Below are positions 7,548-16,085 of a stretch of DNA of 24,715 nucleotides, in pieces (the stretch's first letter is position 1; each line of letters begins with the position of its first letter). The notes beneath the pieces were generated by a model. It did not search any database. It was not told the DNA's origin and saw nothing but the letters and a program-made list of their open reading frames with translations. This DNA comes from Bacteroidales bacterium UBA1199 (GTDB taxonomy: Bacteria > Bacteroidota > Bacteroidia > Bacteroidales > UBA932), in NCBI GenBank assembly GCA_002309795.1, contig DBXZ01000027.1, positions 116,846-141,560 on the forward strand, written 5' to 3'. The translations under genes were made by a program, and so were the position numbers.

Positions 7548-8249
7548 TCAGAAGTCGATGCCGAAACGCTCCTTGAGGATGCCGCCGAGCCACTGCATCT
7601 GGTCGTCGAAGGTCATGTGACTGTTGTCCAGTTCCAGGGCATCGTCGGCCTTGCGCAGGGGATTCATCGCGCGATGCGAATCGATATAGTCGCGCTCCTT
7701 GACGTTCTGGAGCACCTCTTCGAAGCTGGCCGTTTCGCCCTTGGCCTTCATTTCGTCCAGCCGGCGCTGTGCCCGGATAGCCGGGTCGGCCGTCATGTAG
7801 ATCTTCAGGTCTGCATTGGGGAAGACGGCGGTACCGATATCGCGGCCGTCCATCACGCAGCCGTCCGCTCCGTAGCGGTGCAGCAGATTGTCCACGAAAT
7901 TGCGCACGAAGGGGATGACGGCGATATAGCTTACGTTTCCGGAAATGTCCAGCTGGCGGATGCGCGTCTCCGCGTCTGCACCGTTGAGCCAGATGACGTA
8001 CTTGCCGGTATCCTCGTTGCGGACAAAGGCGATCTCCACCTTGCCGGCGTCCAGGTCCGCCTTCAGGGCGGATTCGTCAATCGTGTGATCTGCAGCGATA
8101 TAGCCGCTGTTAAGCGCATAAAGGGTGACAGCGCGGTACATGGCTCCGGAATCGAGGTAAAGAATACCCAGACGGGCCGCAATCAGTTTGGCGAAGGAAC
8201 TTTTCCCCGTAGAGGAGAAGCCGTCGATGGCAATGATGATGTTGGGCAT
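7548..8249 (-). CDS. cmk: Cytidylate kinase
   Basis: CMP/dCMP kinase, 233 residues, making CDP and dCDP from ATP. The P-loop is GFSSTGKSS (10-18), followed by YLDSGAMYR (31-39), the CMP-binding stretch DGRDIGTAVFP, and the adenylate-kinase-like LID stretch with RAQRR. The frame is open to 8285, but the ATG at 8249 places the P-loop at the usual distance from the N-terminus, and the upstream extension would run through the -7 box at 8273-8280. It is first in the cmk-ispH operon and diverges from the response regulator gene. Confidence 0.93.
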   Translation of the reverse strand: MPNIIIAIDGFSSTGKSSFAKLIAARLGILYLDSGAMYRAVTLYALNSGYIAADHTIDESALKADLDAGKVEIAFVRNEDTGKYVIWLNGADAETRIRQLDISGNVSYIAVIPFVRNFVDNLLHRYGADGCVMDGRDIGTAVFPNADLKIYMTADPAIRAQRRLDEMKAKGETASFEEVLQNVKERDYIDSHRAMNPLRKADDALELDNSHMTFDDQMQWLGGILKERFGIDF

Positions 8250-8272
8250 AAAGCAGCGTTCTAATCGGTCCA

Positions 8273-8304
8273 CAAATTTAGCCAAAAAACGCTATCTTTG
8301 CAAA
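8273..8304 (-). promoter_or_regulatory. Full Bacteroidetes-type promoter for cmk-ispH (-33 and -7)
   Basis: On the minus strand the region reads TTTG (8304-8301), a 20-base spacer and TAAATTTG (8280-8273), an exact match to the TTTG-N19/21-TAnnTTTG consensus. This is the best complete promoter in the window. Transcription would start near 8266, giving a leader of about 17 bases. Confidence 0.75.
8293..8300 (+). promoter_or_regulatory. -7 promoter box for the sigma-54-type response regulator gene and der
   Basis: TATCTTTG matches TAnnTTTG; its start would lie near 8306, 20 bases before the ATG at 8326. It sits wholly within the spacer of the divergent cmk promoter and touches that promoter's -33 element. 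No clear -33 of its own is seen. Confidence 0.6.
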
Positions 8305-8325
8305 TCAATCCTCATCCAAGAAGCC

Positions 8326-9489
8326 ATGAAGATTCTGATTATCGACGACGCCGAACCCATCCGGATGATCCTCAAGGAAGACCTCGAAACGCTCGAGGGC
8401 TGCGAGGTCGCAACGGCCGCAAACGGCCGCGAAGGAGTGGACCTGGCGCTCGCCGGAGATTTCGACGCCATCTTCTGCGACATCAAGATGCCGGTGCTCG
8501 ACGGTCACGGCGTGCTGGACGAACTTGCCGCCGCCGGCTGCGAGACGCCCGTCATCATGCTGACCGGCCACGGCGATATCGAAGATGCCGTCAACTGCAT
8601 CAAGAAGGGAGCCTACGACTACCTCAACAAGCCGCCGGACATCTCCCGGATGATGATTTCCATCCGCAACGCCACCGAGAAGACCAGTCTGGTCAAGGAG
8701 ACGCGCACCCTCAAGAAGAAGGTTCGTTCCAAATACGAGATCGTAGGAGAGTCCGCCGCCATCAACCATATCAAGGAAATCATCGACCGCGTGGCGCCGA
8801 CCGACGCCCGCGTACTGATCACCGGCAGCAACGGTACCGGCAAGGAGCTGGTGGCCCGCCAGATTCACGACCGCAGCCAGCGCGCAGGCGGCCCCTTCAT
8901 CGAGGTCAACTGCGCCGCCATCCCGGGGGAACTGATCGAGAGCGAGCTTTTCGGCCACGAAAAGGGCTCCTTCACCTCCGCCGTCAAGCAGCACAAGGGC
9001 AAATTCGAGCAGGCGGAAGGCGGAACGCTCTTCCTGGATGAGATCGGCGACATGAGCCTGGCCGCCCAGGCCAAGGTGCTCCGCGTGCTGCAGGAGAACA
9101 AACTGACCCGCGTGGGCAGCGACAAGGATATTCCCGTGAATGTCCGCGTCGTGGCCGCAACCAATAAAAACCTGACCCATGAGATCGCGGAAGGCAATTT
9201 CCGCGAAGACCTTTATCACCGCCTGAGCGTGATCGTCATTCACGTTCCGAGCCTCTCGGAGCGCAAGGAAGACATTCCGGTGCTTGTGAATCACTTTATC
9301 GCCCAGGTGAGCGAAGAGATGGGCATCGCCCCGAAAACCGTCGCTCCGGAGGCCATTGCCGCCCTGCAGGAACTGCCCTGGACCGGCAATATCCGCGAAC
9401 TCCGCAACGTAACCGAACGGTTGATGATTCTCTGCGGGCCCGTGATTACCCGCGACGACGTGATCGCTTACGCAACCCCTTCAATCTAG
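8326..9489 (+). CDS. NtrC-type sigma-54 response regulator lacking a DNA-binding domain
   Basis: The 387-residue protein has a receiver domain (1-115; acidic D7/D8, phosphoacceptor D52, T80, K102) followed by a sigma-54-activator AAA+ ATPase (about 139-365): Walker A GSNGTGKE (167-174), sigma-54 contact loop GSFTSA (214-219, in place of the usual GAFTGA), Walker B LFLDEIGD (235-242) and the R-finger region around 293-300. The protein ends right after the AAA+ lid (WTGNIREL 352-359), where a Fis-type helix-turn-helix would normally follow. Only six bases separate its stop from der, so the domain has not been lost by a local frameshift. I recall proteins of the same layout in other Bacteroidetes, so this is probably a natural class that works without specific DNA binding. 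The start at 8326 is chosen because the receiver fold begins there and a promoter lies just upstream. Confidence 0.9.
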   Translation: MKILIIDDAEPIRMILKEDLETLEGCEVATAANGREGVDLALAGDFDAIFCDIKMPVLDGHGVLDELAAAGCETPVIMLTGHGDIEDAVNCIKKGAYDYLNKPPDISRMMISIRNATEKTSLVKETRTLKKKVRSKYEIVGESAAINHIKEIIDRVAPTDARVLITGSNGTGKELVARQIHDRSQRAGGPFIEVNCAAIPGELIESELFGHEKGSFTSAVKQHKGKFEQAEGGTLFLDEIGDMSLAAQAKVLRVLQENKLTRVGSDKDIPVNVRVVAATNKNLTHEIAEGNFREDLYHRLSVIVIHVPSLSERKEDIPVLVNHFIAQVSEEMGIAPKTVAPEAIAALQELPWTGNIRELRNVTERLMILCGPVITRDDVIAYATPSI

Positions 9490-9495
9490 ACAGCC

Positions 9496-10806
9496 ATGAA
9501 CCTCGTAGCTATCGTAGGACGCCCGAACGTCGGCAAGTCCACCCTCTTCAACCGACTCGTCGGTACCCGCAAAGCCATCGTCGATGAGACGGCCGGCGTC
9601 ACCCGCGACCGCCATTACGGCCGCTGCGAATGGTGCGGCACGGAGTTCTCCGTGGTGGATACGGGCGGTTTCACCGTCAATTCGGACGATATCTTCGAGG
9701 AGGAGATCCGCAAGCAGGTGATGATTGCCATCGAAGAGTGCGACCTCGTGCTCTTCCTCACCGAAGTGGGCACCGGCATCACCGATTTCGACGCCGAGAT
9801 TGCCAAGATCCTGCGCCGCAGCAAGAAACCGGTCGTACTGGCCGTCAACAAGGTGGATACCAGCGAACGGATGTACGATACCTACGAATTCAACGCGCTC
9901 GGGCTCGGGGAGCCCTGGTGCATTGCCTCCGCCACCGGCAGCGGCACAGGCGACCTGCTCGACGAGATTGTCCGCCTGCTTCCCAAAGATTCGGCGGCAG
10001 AAGAGGACAACGCCGACCTGCCGCACTACGCGATCGTAGGCAAGCCGAACGTGGGCAAATCCTCGCTGACCAACGCCCTGCTGGGCGAGGAACGCAACAT
10101 TGTCACGCCGCTGGCCGGCACCACCCGCGATTCCATCTCCTCGCATTACAATAAGTTCGGTCACGAATTCATCCTTGTGGATACCGCCGGCGTGCGCCGC
10201 AAGAGCAAGGTCCGCGAAGACCTCGAGTTCTATTCGGTGCTCCGCTCCATCAAGGCCATCGAAGAATCGGATATCTGCATCCTGATGGTAGATGCCACCA
10301 CCGGTATCGAAGCCCAGGATATGTCTATCTTCAACCTGATCGTGCGCAACCGCAAGGGGTGCGTCGTGGTGGTCAACAAGTGGGACCTGGTGGAAGACAA
10401 GAGCGCCAACACCATGAAGGAGTATACGGAGGGCATCCGGGCACGCCTGGCACCCTTCAACGACATTCCCATCATCTTCACCTCCGTGCTGAACAAGCAG
10501 CGCATCCTGGACGTATTGAACGCCGCCAACCGCGTCTATTCCAACTACAGCCGCCGCATTCCCACCTCCGAGCTGAACGAGGTGATGCTTCCCGAGGTCG
10601 AGAACTATCCCCCGCCGGCATGGAAGGGCAAATACATCAAAATCAAGTACATCACGCAGTTGCCCACGAAGTTCCCGGCTTTTGCCTTCTTCTGCAACCT
10701 GCCGCAGTACATCCGGGATCCCTACAAGCGGTATCTGGAAAACAAGCTCCGCAGCCACTATGACTTCACGGGCTGCACGATGGAGATCTATCTGCGCAAG
10801 AAATAG
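9496..10806 (+). CDS. der: Ribosome assembly GTPase Der (EngA)
   Basis: Der is a double-GTPase needed for 50S subunit assembly. The 436 residues contain two G domains, each with its P-loop (GRPNVGKS 8-15, GKPNVGKS 182-189), DTGG near 55 and DTAG near 229, and base-recognition motifs NKVD (118-121) and NKWD (294-297), then a C-terminal KH-like domain ending in KK. Length is normal and all motifs are intact. It begins six bases after the response regulator stop and is probably on the same transcript. It converges on the sensor kinase gene with three bases between stops. Confidence 0.97.
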   Translation: MNLVAIVGRPNVGKSTLFNRLVGTRKAIVDETAGVTRDRHYGRCEWCGTEFSVVDTGGFTVNSDDIFEEEIRKQVMIAIEECDLVLFLTEVGTGITDFDAEIAKILRRSKKPVVLAVNKVDTSERMYDTYEFNALGLGEPWCIASATGSGTGDLLDEIVRLLPKDSAAEEDNADLPHYAIVGKPNVGKSSLTNALLGEERNIVTPLAGTTRDSISSHYNKFGHEFILVDTAGVRRKSKVREDLEFYSVLRSIKAIEESDICILMVDATTGIEAQDMSIFNLIVRNRKGCVVVVNKWDLVEDKSANTMKEYTEGIRARLAPFNDIPIIFTSVLNKQRILDVLNAANRVYSNYSRRIPTSELNEVMLPEVENYPPPAWKGKYIKIKYITQLPTKFPAFAFFCNLPQYIRDPYKRYLENKLRSHYDFTGCTMEIYLRKK

Positions 10807-10831
10807 CGGTTACGCCTCAACGTAGAACCGC
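10806..10831. terminator. Possible bidirectional terminator between der and the sensor kinase gene
   Basis: GCGGTT (10806-10811) pairs with AACCGC (10826-10831), and the next ACG can pair with CGT after a 2-base bulge, leaving a CCTCAA loop. It spans both stop codons. There is only a weak T-rich stretch on the minus side (TATTTCTT) and none on the plus side, so termination efficiency is doubtful. Confidence 0.35.
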
Positions 10832-13800
10832 ACGGTAAAGCAGGCACCTCCCAGGGTGTCCGAGCGGCCGCATTCAATCGTGCCTCCCGTCTGCTCGATA
10901 ATGCCCTTGCAGATGGAGAGGCCCAGACCGGTACCGCTGGAACGGGTGGTGAAGTTTGAAGTAAAGATTCGGTCAATATTTTCGGGCGGAACGCCGGGGC
11001 CGTCGTCCTCCACACGGACCACATAACACCTGCGGTTCGAATCAGCCGTCTCCTGAGTCAGAGAGATATTGATGCGTCCCTTGCCTTTCGACTCTTCGAT
11101 GGCCTGAATTGCATTGGTAATCAGGTTCGTGAAGACACGTGACAGCTGTTTGCGGCGTCCCTGGACCACAGGTTCTGAAACGCGGCAACGGTACTTGATG
11201 GCAATATTGTCGCGGTTGTCGAAGATAATCATCTGCTCGCGGAGAACAGCATTGATATCCACTTCACCGGTCACGTCGTCGGCTGTCCGGGCAATCGCGG
11301 AGAACTCGGAAGCGGTTTCGGCAAGGATGTCGATCTGGCTGATCAGGCTGCCGCCGATCTGTTCCACCTTCTCTTCCCAGCCGGGAATGCCGCGCTGTTT
11401 GAGGCGAATCAGGTGCTGGATGCTCAGGCGCATCGGACTCAGTGCATTCTTGATTTCGTGGGCAATCCGGCGCGCCATCTCTTTCCAGGCCTGCTCGCGT
11501 TCGCTCTGGGCCAGCGCACGGGTACTCTCCTCAAGCGCGTCGATCATATCGTTGTACGACCGCACCAGCACACCCAGCTCGTCGCGCGTATTCTTATAAG
11601 GGATATGGGCCAGTTTGCCGGGAGAAGCCGCGGCGGCGCGCATCTGGTCGCGCAGGTTGCGGATGGGCCGGGACATCGAATTCGAAAGCAGCACGCCGAT
11701 AATGAGCGACGCGATGATCAGTACGAGATAGAGGTTCACGAGCATCACCAGCGTGTGACCGGTCACCGAGCCGGATGTCCGGGAACGGTACGGGACATAG
11801 ACGATACCCACCAGTTCGCCGTCCACATTGAAGATGGGCGCGTAGACGGCATAATAGTTCCGGGAGCCCTCTTCCACCACCTCGGAGAAGCGGGTGGCGT
11901 GCATGTGGACGATTTCGTGGAATGCGTGATGGCTGAGACGGTAGCTGACCGGACGGATGCCGGCGTCTTCCGGGTTGGTGGTATAGACCAGCGAGCCCCG
12001 TGTATCGTAGATGCTGATTTCATAGCGGGTCACCTCGGAAAGGTGGCGGACCGCCGCGATGAATTCAGGCGAAGAGAGTGCTTCAGAATCGGAATAATAC
12101 TGACACTGTTCCGCCAAAGCGCCCTGCACGGCGGCCATCCGTTCCTCCATGAAGGCGGCATTGGCATTGTGCCGGAAATTGCTGTTGTAAAAGACGGCTG
12201 TCCCGCCGACCGTAGCCAGCGTCACAAGCATCACGCCGGTGGTCAGCAGGGTGATTTTTCGTTTGATGGAGTGCTTGGGCAGATCGAGGAACCGGCCGCG
12301 TGCATCACCGGAAGTGAAGACAATCAGGAAGATTCCAAAGAAAATCAGCAGGTAGGAGAAGGAGACCAGGTAGGGAAGCCAGGGACGCGACGGACGCGAG
12401 AGAATCGTGGCGTTTCCCTCCGAATAACGGTTGATGAAATGGACCGTACCGCCGCGGGTGACCATCGAGTAACCCGTCTTGTACTCTTCCGGAAGTGCCA
12501 CCGGGTAGCTGACGCTGCCCTCCGAGGTGACGAGCCGGTGGTCGTTGTAGCAGGCCACGGAATAGCGGCCCGGAAGGGCACCGATCGCCGATTCCGTGCT
12601 GCGGTGTTTCGACGTAAAGCCGAGGTAGAGGCGTCGGACATCCCGGCCTTCCTGGTCGTAATACTGGAACTGGCCCAGATAGGTCAGTTTGCCGTCGTAG
12701 TTGTTGATCTGCCAGAAATGGGCGCTCTGGTCGAGCCGAATCCCCCGCGTGCTGACCATATCATAATAGAAGGGGAAGCAGAGCGCGGGATCCGACTGGC
12801 TGCCGGGAGCGATATAGTCTCCGGAGGCGCAGACGGAGATCGTCACGTTGTAACGGTCGAGAAGATCCTTGTAGAAATAGCGGTCTATGAGCCGGTTGCG
12901 GATCAACTCGCCGGCCTTGACACCCACGAGGGTTCCGATAAAGGGGTCTTCCGAAATCTCCTGCTCGATGGTGCGCAGGTAGAATTCAAAGGGCAGGTCG
13001 TGCTCCACGGCCAGCTTGGCGGTGGTCACACGGTTGCTTTCATATTCCCGTTCCACCCCGAAAACAGTCTCCGCCACCACGAAGAAGAGGGCGAAGACGA
13101 CACTGCTCAGGATAATGTTCCGCCAGGAAAAGAGGGAAACGCGCCGGAAACGCCGGGTCAGCAACAACGCGGTCTGCAAGGTCAGGAGCAGTGCGAGGGC
13201 AAGCATCGCGAAGGTTCCGTAGCAGAGCAGCGTCGCGCCGGTGAATTCGTTAATCCGGAAGGGCTCCAGCACCAGACTGGAATTCATGATCAGCGACCGG
13301 AGTGTCATGTAGATGTAGAAGGCCAGCGCAACGGAAGCCAGCAGCATGAGCAGCGGAGCAATGATCCGCAGGGCGGGCAACTTCCGGCCGCGACGCTCCA
13401 CCCTGCGCAGCATCGGGAACCGGAGCGCAAAGAGCAGGTAGGCCACCGAGGCCACGTAGACGTTATTGAGCAGGAAATCGCCCAGCGTCGGGAACAGGGT
13501 ACTGTCGGCGTAGAGGATGGGCGAAAAGAGCGGAAGAGTGTGGGCATACTGACCTGCCAGCAGCACGGCAGCAAGACGTAGCAGTGTCAGACCGACGAAC
13601 GCGATGCCGAAGGTCCGCCACGACGGGTGCCTGAAATGGAGGGCGAAGAGCGCCAGGGCCGCCAGCAGGAAGGAGAGCCACTTCAACAGCCGGCCCATCG
13701 AGGAGAATGCCGTGGGGGAATCGGCCACGATGGAGAAGACCGGCGTACCGTCGGCGGCGTGCACGGCTGCCGGCGGATTCTCCGTCACCTCAGCCAGGTG

Positions 13801-14337
13801 AAAATAGTGCCCGAAGGGCAGCCGGTCCACCTGGATACCGGCGACAATCTTCACTCGGCGCGAGGTGGAGTACCATTTGCTGACGATATAGTGTTTTTCA
13901 CCCAGGTCCAGATACTGCCACTGATCGCCCAGACTCGCCAGCGGATAGATGCCGGTTTCCGATTCAGTAGCCATCCCCAGGCGATAGGAACCGGGATAGA
14001 TGTCGCGGTCGTCATGCTGGATGGGGAACTCGTTGATCCATGAATGGAGTGTGTCCAGGTTGTACTTGTAGAGCACCATGTCGTCGGGCAGGTCGTCCAT
14101 ATCCAGACAGACGTCGGCAGACTGGGAGAGCGCGTTGCGTATATAGCCCTCGATGATCCGCTCCCTCCCCTGCAGCGCCCGTTCAATCCGGGCAACGCGC
14201 GAGGCGAGCTGCGATTCGTAGCTGCGGGAATGGAAGGAAAAGACGAAAAGGAGTATGGCAAGCGCACCCAGCAGTTCAACCAGGTAGCGGGAGAGCAGGC
14301 GTCCGGGACGCGAGGAAAAGGCACGCTTCGTTTTCAT
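10810..14337 (-). CDS. Large multi-pass NtrY-like sensor histidine kinase
   Basis: At 1175 residues this is an unusually long kinase. In order: a TM helix (about 20-36), an extracytoplasmic region (37-215), a bundle of about six TM helices (216-427), a second extracytoplasmic region (about 428-655), TM helices near 655-675 and 694-715, a third sensor region (716-860), a TM helix (863-884), HAMP (885-936), HisKA with H960 in RIAHEIKNALSPM, and HATPase with N-box NLITNAIQA, G1 DDGPGVP and G2 GTGLGLS. H960 with E961 and N964 gives the autophosphorylation site and an ExxN phosphatase motif. The HEIKN context and multi-TM+HAMP layout resemble NtrY. There is no receiver domain, so a separate partner is needed; the NtrC-type regulator beyond der is the nearest candidate. 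Its ATG directly abuts the rlmH stop. Confidence 0.9.
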   Translation of the reverse strand: MKTKRAFSSRPGRLLSRYLVELLGALAILLFVFSFHSRSYESQLASRVARIERALQGRERIIEGYIRNALSQSADVCLDMDDLPDDMVLYKYNLDTLHSWINEFPIQHDDRDIYPGSYRLGMATESETGIYPLASLGDQWQYLDLGEKHYIVSKWYSTSRRVKIVAGIQVDRLPFGHYFHLAEVTENPPAAVHAADGTPVFSIVADSPTAFSSMGRLLKWLSFLLAALALFALHFRHPSWRTFGIAFVGLTLLRLAAVLLAGQYAHTLPLFSPILYADSTLFPTLGDFLLNNVYVASVAYLLFALRFPMLRRVERRGRKLPALRIIAPLLMLLASVALAFYIYMTLRSLIMNSSLVLEPFRINEFTGATLLCYGTFAMLALALLLTLQTALLLTRRFRRVSLFSWRNIILSSVVFALFFVVAETVFGVEREYESNRVTTAKLAVEHDLPFEFYLRTIEQEISEDPFIGTLVGVKAGELIRNRLIDRYFYKDLLDRYNVTISVCASGDYIAPGSQSDPALCFPFYYDMVSTRGIRLDQSAHFWQINNYDGKLTYLGQFQYYDQEGRDVRRLYLGFTSKHRSTESAIGALPGRYSVACYNDHRLVTSEGSVSYPVALPEEYKTGYSMVTRGGTVHFINRYSEGNATILSRPSRPWLPYLVSFSYLLIFFGIFLIVFTSGDARGRFLDLPKHSIKRKITLLTTGVMLVTLATVGGTAVFYNSNFRHNANAAFMEERMAAVQGALAEQCQYYSDSEALSSPEFIAAVRHLSEVTRYEISIYDTRGSLVYTTNPEDAGIRPVSYRLSHHAFHEIVHMHATRFSEVVEEGSRNYYAVYAPIFNVDGELVGIVYVPYRSRTSGSVTGHTLVMLVNLYLVLIIASLIIGVLLSNSMSRPIRNLRDQMRAAAASPGKLAHIPYKNTRDELGVLVRSYNDMIDALEESTRALAQSEREQAWKEMARRIAHEIKNALSPMRLSIQHLIRLKQRGIPGWEEKVEQIGGSLISQIDILAETASEFSAIARTADDVTGEVDINAVLREQMIIFDNRDNIAIKYRCRVSEPVVQGRRKQLSRVFTNLITNAIQAIEESKGKGRINISLTQETADSNRRCYVVRVEDDGPGVPPENIDRIFTSNFTTRSSGTGLGLSICKGIIEQTGGTIECGRSDTLGGACFTVRFYVEA

Positions 14338-14811
14338 CTATTCATGGTGGTAGGGTTCCCCCCGGATAATCGTGAACGCACGGTAGAGCTGTTCCACGAA
14401 CACCAGGCGCACCAACTGGTGGGAGAAGGTCATTTCGGAGAGCGAGAGCAGTTCGTCGGCACGGTCGGTCACCTGTTTGGAAAAACCGTACGCGCCGCCT
14501 ACGACAAAGACCAGGTCCCGTGAGCCGTGCAGCAGCTTCTGCTCCAAATCCCGTGCCCAACTGACGGAGGTGAAGCGCCGTCCGTGCTCGTCCAGCAGAA
14601 TCACGTAGTCCGAATCCTTGAGCCGGGCGGCGATCAGCGCCCCTTCGCGCTCTTTGATCTGGTCGCGCGAGAGTGCGGAAACCTGCTTCAGTTCGGGAAT
14701 CTCCTCGACGGAAAAGGCCGCATAGTGTTTCAGGCGGCCAACATAGTCGGCAATCCCCTCTTTGAGCGGGGCGCCGACCGTTTTACCGACAAGAATCAAC
14801 TTCAGCTTCAT
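14338..14811 (-). CDS. rlmH: 23S rRNA (pseudouridine-1915-N3)-methyltransferase
   Basis: RlmH, 157 residues, is a SPOUT-fold methyltransferase that modifies helix 69 of 23S rRNA in the assembled 70S ribosome. The knotted SAM site is visible as VVGGAYGFS (near 103-111) and the C-terminal SLSEMTFSHQLVRLVFVEQL followed by YRAFTI; the chain ends YHHE, close to the usual YHK-type ending. Length is typical (E. coli 155). It is followed without a gap by the sensor kinase gene, which therefore depends on rlmH transcription and probably translation. A weak -7 box (14831-14838) lies 20 bases upstream. Confidence 0.95.
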   Translation of the reverse strand: MKLKLILVGKTVGAPLKEGIADYVGRLKHYAAFSVEEIPELKQVSALSRDQIKEREGALIAARLKDSDYVILLDEHGRRFTSVSWARDLEQKLLHGSRDLVFVVGGAYGFSKQVTDRADELLSLSEMTFSHQLVRLVFVEQLYRAFTIIRGEPYHHE

Positions 14812-14830
14812 GTGCGCGAGTATTGACTTG

Positions 14831-14838
14831 TAAAGGTA
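14831..14838 (-). promoter_or_regulatory. Probable -7 promoter box for rlmH and the sensor kinase gene
   Basis: The minus strand reads TACCTTTA, one mismatch from TAnnTTTG, with GTTG 19 bases upstream (14858-14861). The position, about 20 bases before the rlmH ATG, is reasonable but the match is imperfect. Confidence 0.35.
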
Positions 14839-14910
14839 ATGTTTTTTGTCCGTTTTTCAACGCATGACGTGGCTTGATTTTTGCATCGGTTTCGTCCGCT
14901 TTCCGCTGTT

Positions 14911-15336
14911 ATGAAACTGTACCGATTGCTTCCCCTGCTCGCGCTGCTGCTCGCCGCGACTCCCGCCCGGAGCCAGAACACGGTCCCGGCCAGTCTCGTC
15001 CCGGCTGCCGGCCAGGATTTCTTTACCCCCATCAGCAAGTATTTCCAGGCCGGAGATTACAACAGCCTCTCCGCCTGGTTCGCCGACAATCTGGAACTGG
15101 ACCTGCTCGGCTCGAACAGCAACTGTTCCCGCAACCAGGCCCGCCGGATCATGAAAGATTTCTTTGCGGATTATACGCCCAAGTCGTTCGAGATTGTCCA
15201 TAAAAGCGGAAAGGCCCCGATGCGCTATGCAATCGGAGTCCTTCACGCTGGCGGCGAGACCTTCCAGGTCACGCTCTATGTCCGGACCGGCGAGGGAAAG
15301 AGCGCTATCCAGCAGCTCAAGATCGAACGCCGGTAA
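14911..15336 (+). CDS. Small exported DUF4783 protein
   Basis: The 141-residue protein has a clear Sec signal peptide (about 1-22, ending ARS before QN) and a mature part of about 119 residues that matches the DUF4783 pattern: a short N-terminal helix with FQAGDYNSLSAWF, then LELDLLG, SRNQARRIMKDFFADYTPKS, the beta strands YAIGVLHAGGETFQV, and a C-terminal QQLKIE. The fold is likely NTF2/SnoaL-like; no catalytic residues are evident and no function is established. An in-frame ATG at 14881 would put extra residues before the signal peptide, so 14911 is preferred. It diverges from rlmH and converges on the SIMPL gene with five bases between stops. A weak GATTTTTG at 14876-14883 may be its promoter. 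Confidence 0.75.
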   Translation: MKLYRLLPLLALLLAATPARSQNTVPASLVPAAGQDFFTPISKYFQAGDYNSLSAWFADNLELDLLGSNSNCSRNQARRIMKDFFADYTPKSFEIVHKSGKAPMRYAIGVLHAGGETFQVTLYVRTGEGKSAIQQLKIERR

Positions 15337-15341
15337 AAGCC

Positions 15342-16046
15342 TTATCGTTTGAGATAATAGGTGACCGAGGTCACGACGCGGACTTTCTTGGTCTGCGGCG
15401 TATTGCTGTCGCGCGCCTCTATGCTGAAGGTGCCCTGCGAAGCGGTGCGGATCTTGCCCAGCGAACTGCCGCTGTCCTTGGCAAACTTTTCAGCCACCTG
15501 GCGGGCGTTCTTCGTGGCCTCCTCGATCATCTCGGGCTTAATCTCGTTCAAGCCCTCGAAGAGGAATTGCGGCGTGGACTCCCAGCCGCTGTCAAGAATG
15601 ATATCTTTGCTGAGCAGTTCGCTCTGTGCGGCCATCAGGGAGAGCACCTTGTCCACTTCCGTAGAGCAGACGGTGATGGTGCAGGTCGCCACATAGCGAT
15701 AGAGCCGGGTGTTGCCGCCATACTCCTGGGCATCCTTGTCAGAGAGGGAGGGAACGGAAATGGAGATGTCCTGAGGGTCGATTCCGCCTTTCTGCAGGAA
15801 GGAGATGATAATATCCTTTTTATTCTCGATGGAGCGGTAGACCGAACCCAGGTCGTTGCCCACCACTTTGTAGACCACCGGCCAGATCACCTTGTCGGCG
15901 GGAACTTCACGTTCGCACAGGCCTTTGACACTGACGGTCCGTTCAAAGGAACGGAATTCGCGGGCGGTGCGGGGAAGCATCAAACCCAGAAAAATCAGAC
16001 CGACCATGATGGCCAGGCCCAGAGAAAGTTTGCCTTTATTTTCCAT
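15342..16046 (-). CDS. SIMPL-domain (DUF541) membrane-anchored periplasmic protein
   Basis: The 234-residue protein has a single N-terminal membrane helix (about 8-24) and then a SIMPL domain (about 35-232): VSVKGLCEREVPADKVIWPV at the start, a central SxPSLSDKDAQ.YGG segment, and EEATKNARQVAEKFAKDSGSSLGKI, the conserved helix near the C-terminus. SIMPL proteins form oligomeric periplasmic assemblies in some bacteria, but their role is unclear. The helix has no cleavage site, so it is probably an inner-membrane anchor. It diverges from the ABC exporter operon; the two -7 boxes are two bases apart, which hints at shared control. Confidence 0.82.
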   Translation of the reverse strand: MENKGKLSLGLAIMVGLIFLGLMLPRTAREFRSFERTVSVKGLCEREVPADKVIWPVVYKVVGNDLGSVYRSIENKKDIIISFLQKGGIDPQDISISVPSLSDKDAQEYGGNTRLYRYVATCTITVCSTEVDKVLSLMAAQSELLSKDIILDSGWESTPQFLFEGLNEIKPEMIEEATKNARQVAEKFAKDSGSSLGKIRTASQGTFSIEARDSNTPQTKKVRVVTSVTYYLKR

Positions 16047-16067
16047 ACGCGTATAGATATTATATTA

Positions 16068-16075
16068 CAAATATA
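16068..16075 (-). promoter_or_regulatory. -7 promoter box for the SIMPL gene
   Basis: The minus strand reads TATATTTG, an exact TAnnTTTG. The predicted transcription start near 16061 is about 15 bases before the ATG at 16046. No good -33 element is seen. Confidence 0.55.
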
Positions 16076-16077
16076 AG

Positions 16078-16085
16078 TATTTTTG
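16078..16085 (+). promoter_or_regulatory. -7 promoter box for the ABC exporter operon
   Basis: TATTTTTG is an exact TAnnTTTG, 30 bases before the ATG at 16116. It lies two bases from the divergent SIMPL box. No clear -33 element is visible in the AT-rich sequence upstream. Confidence 0.6.

Noticed and set aside
8188..8325. An N-terminal extension of the response regulator running through the cmk start
   Set aside because: It crosses both divergent promoters and adds residues ahead of a receiver domain that begins cleanly at MKILIIDD.
11413..13581. A 722-codon open frame on the plus strand opposite the sensor kinase
   Set aside because: Again in register with the sense codons of a clear histidine kinase; His/Gly/Arg-rich composition is that of a codon shadow.
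15342..15357. Small inverted repeat TTATC/GATAA between the DUF4783 and SIMPL genes as a terminator
   Set aside because: Only five AT-rich pairs, inside the SIMPL stop region, with no T run in either direction.
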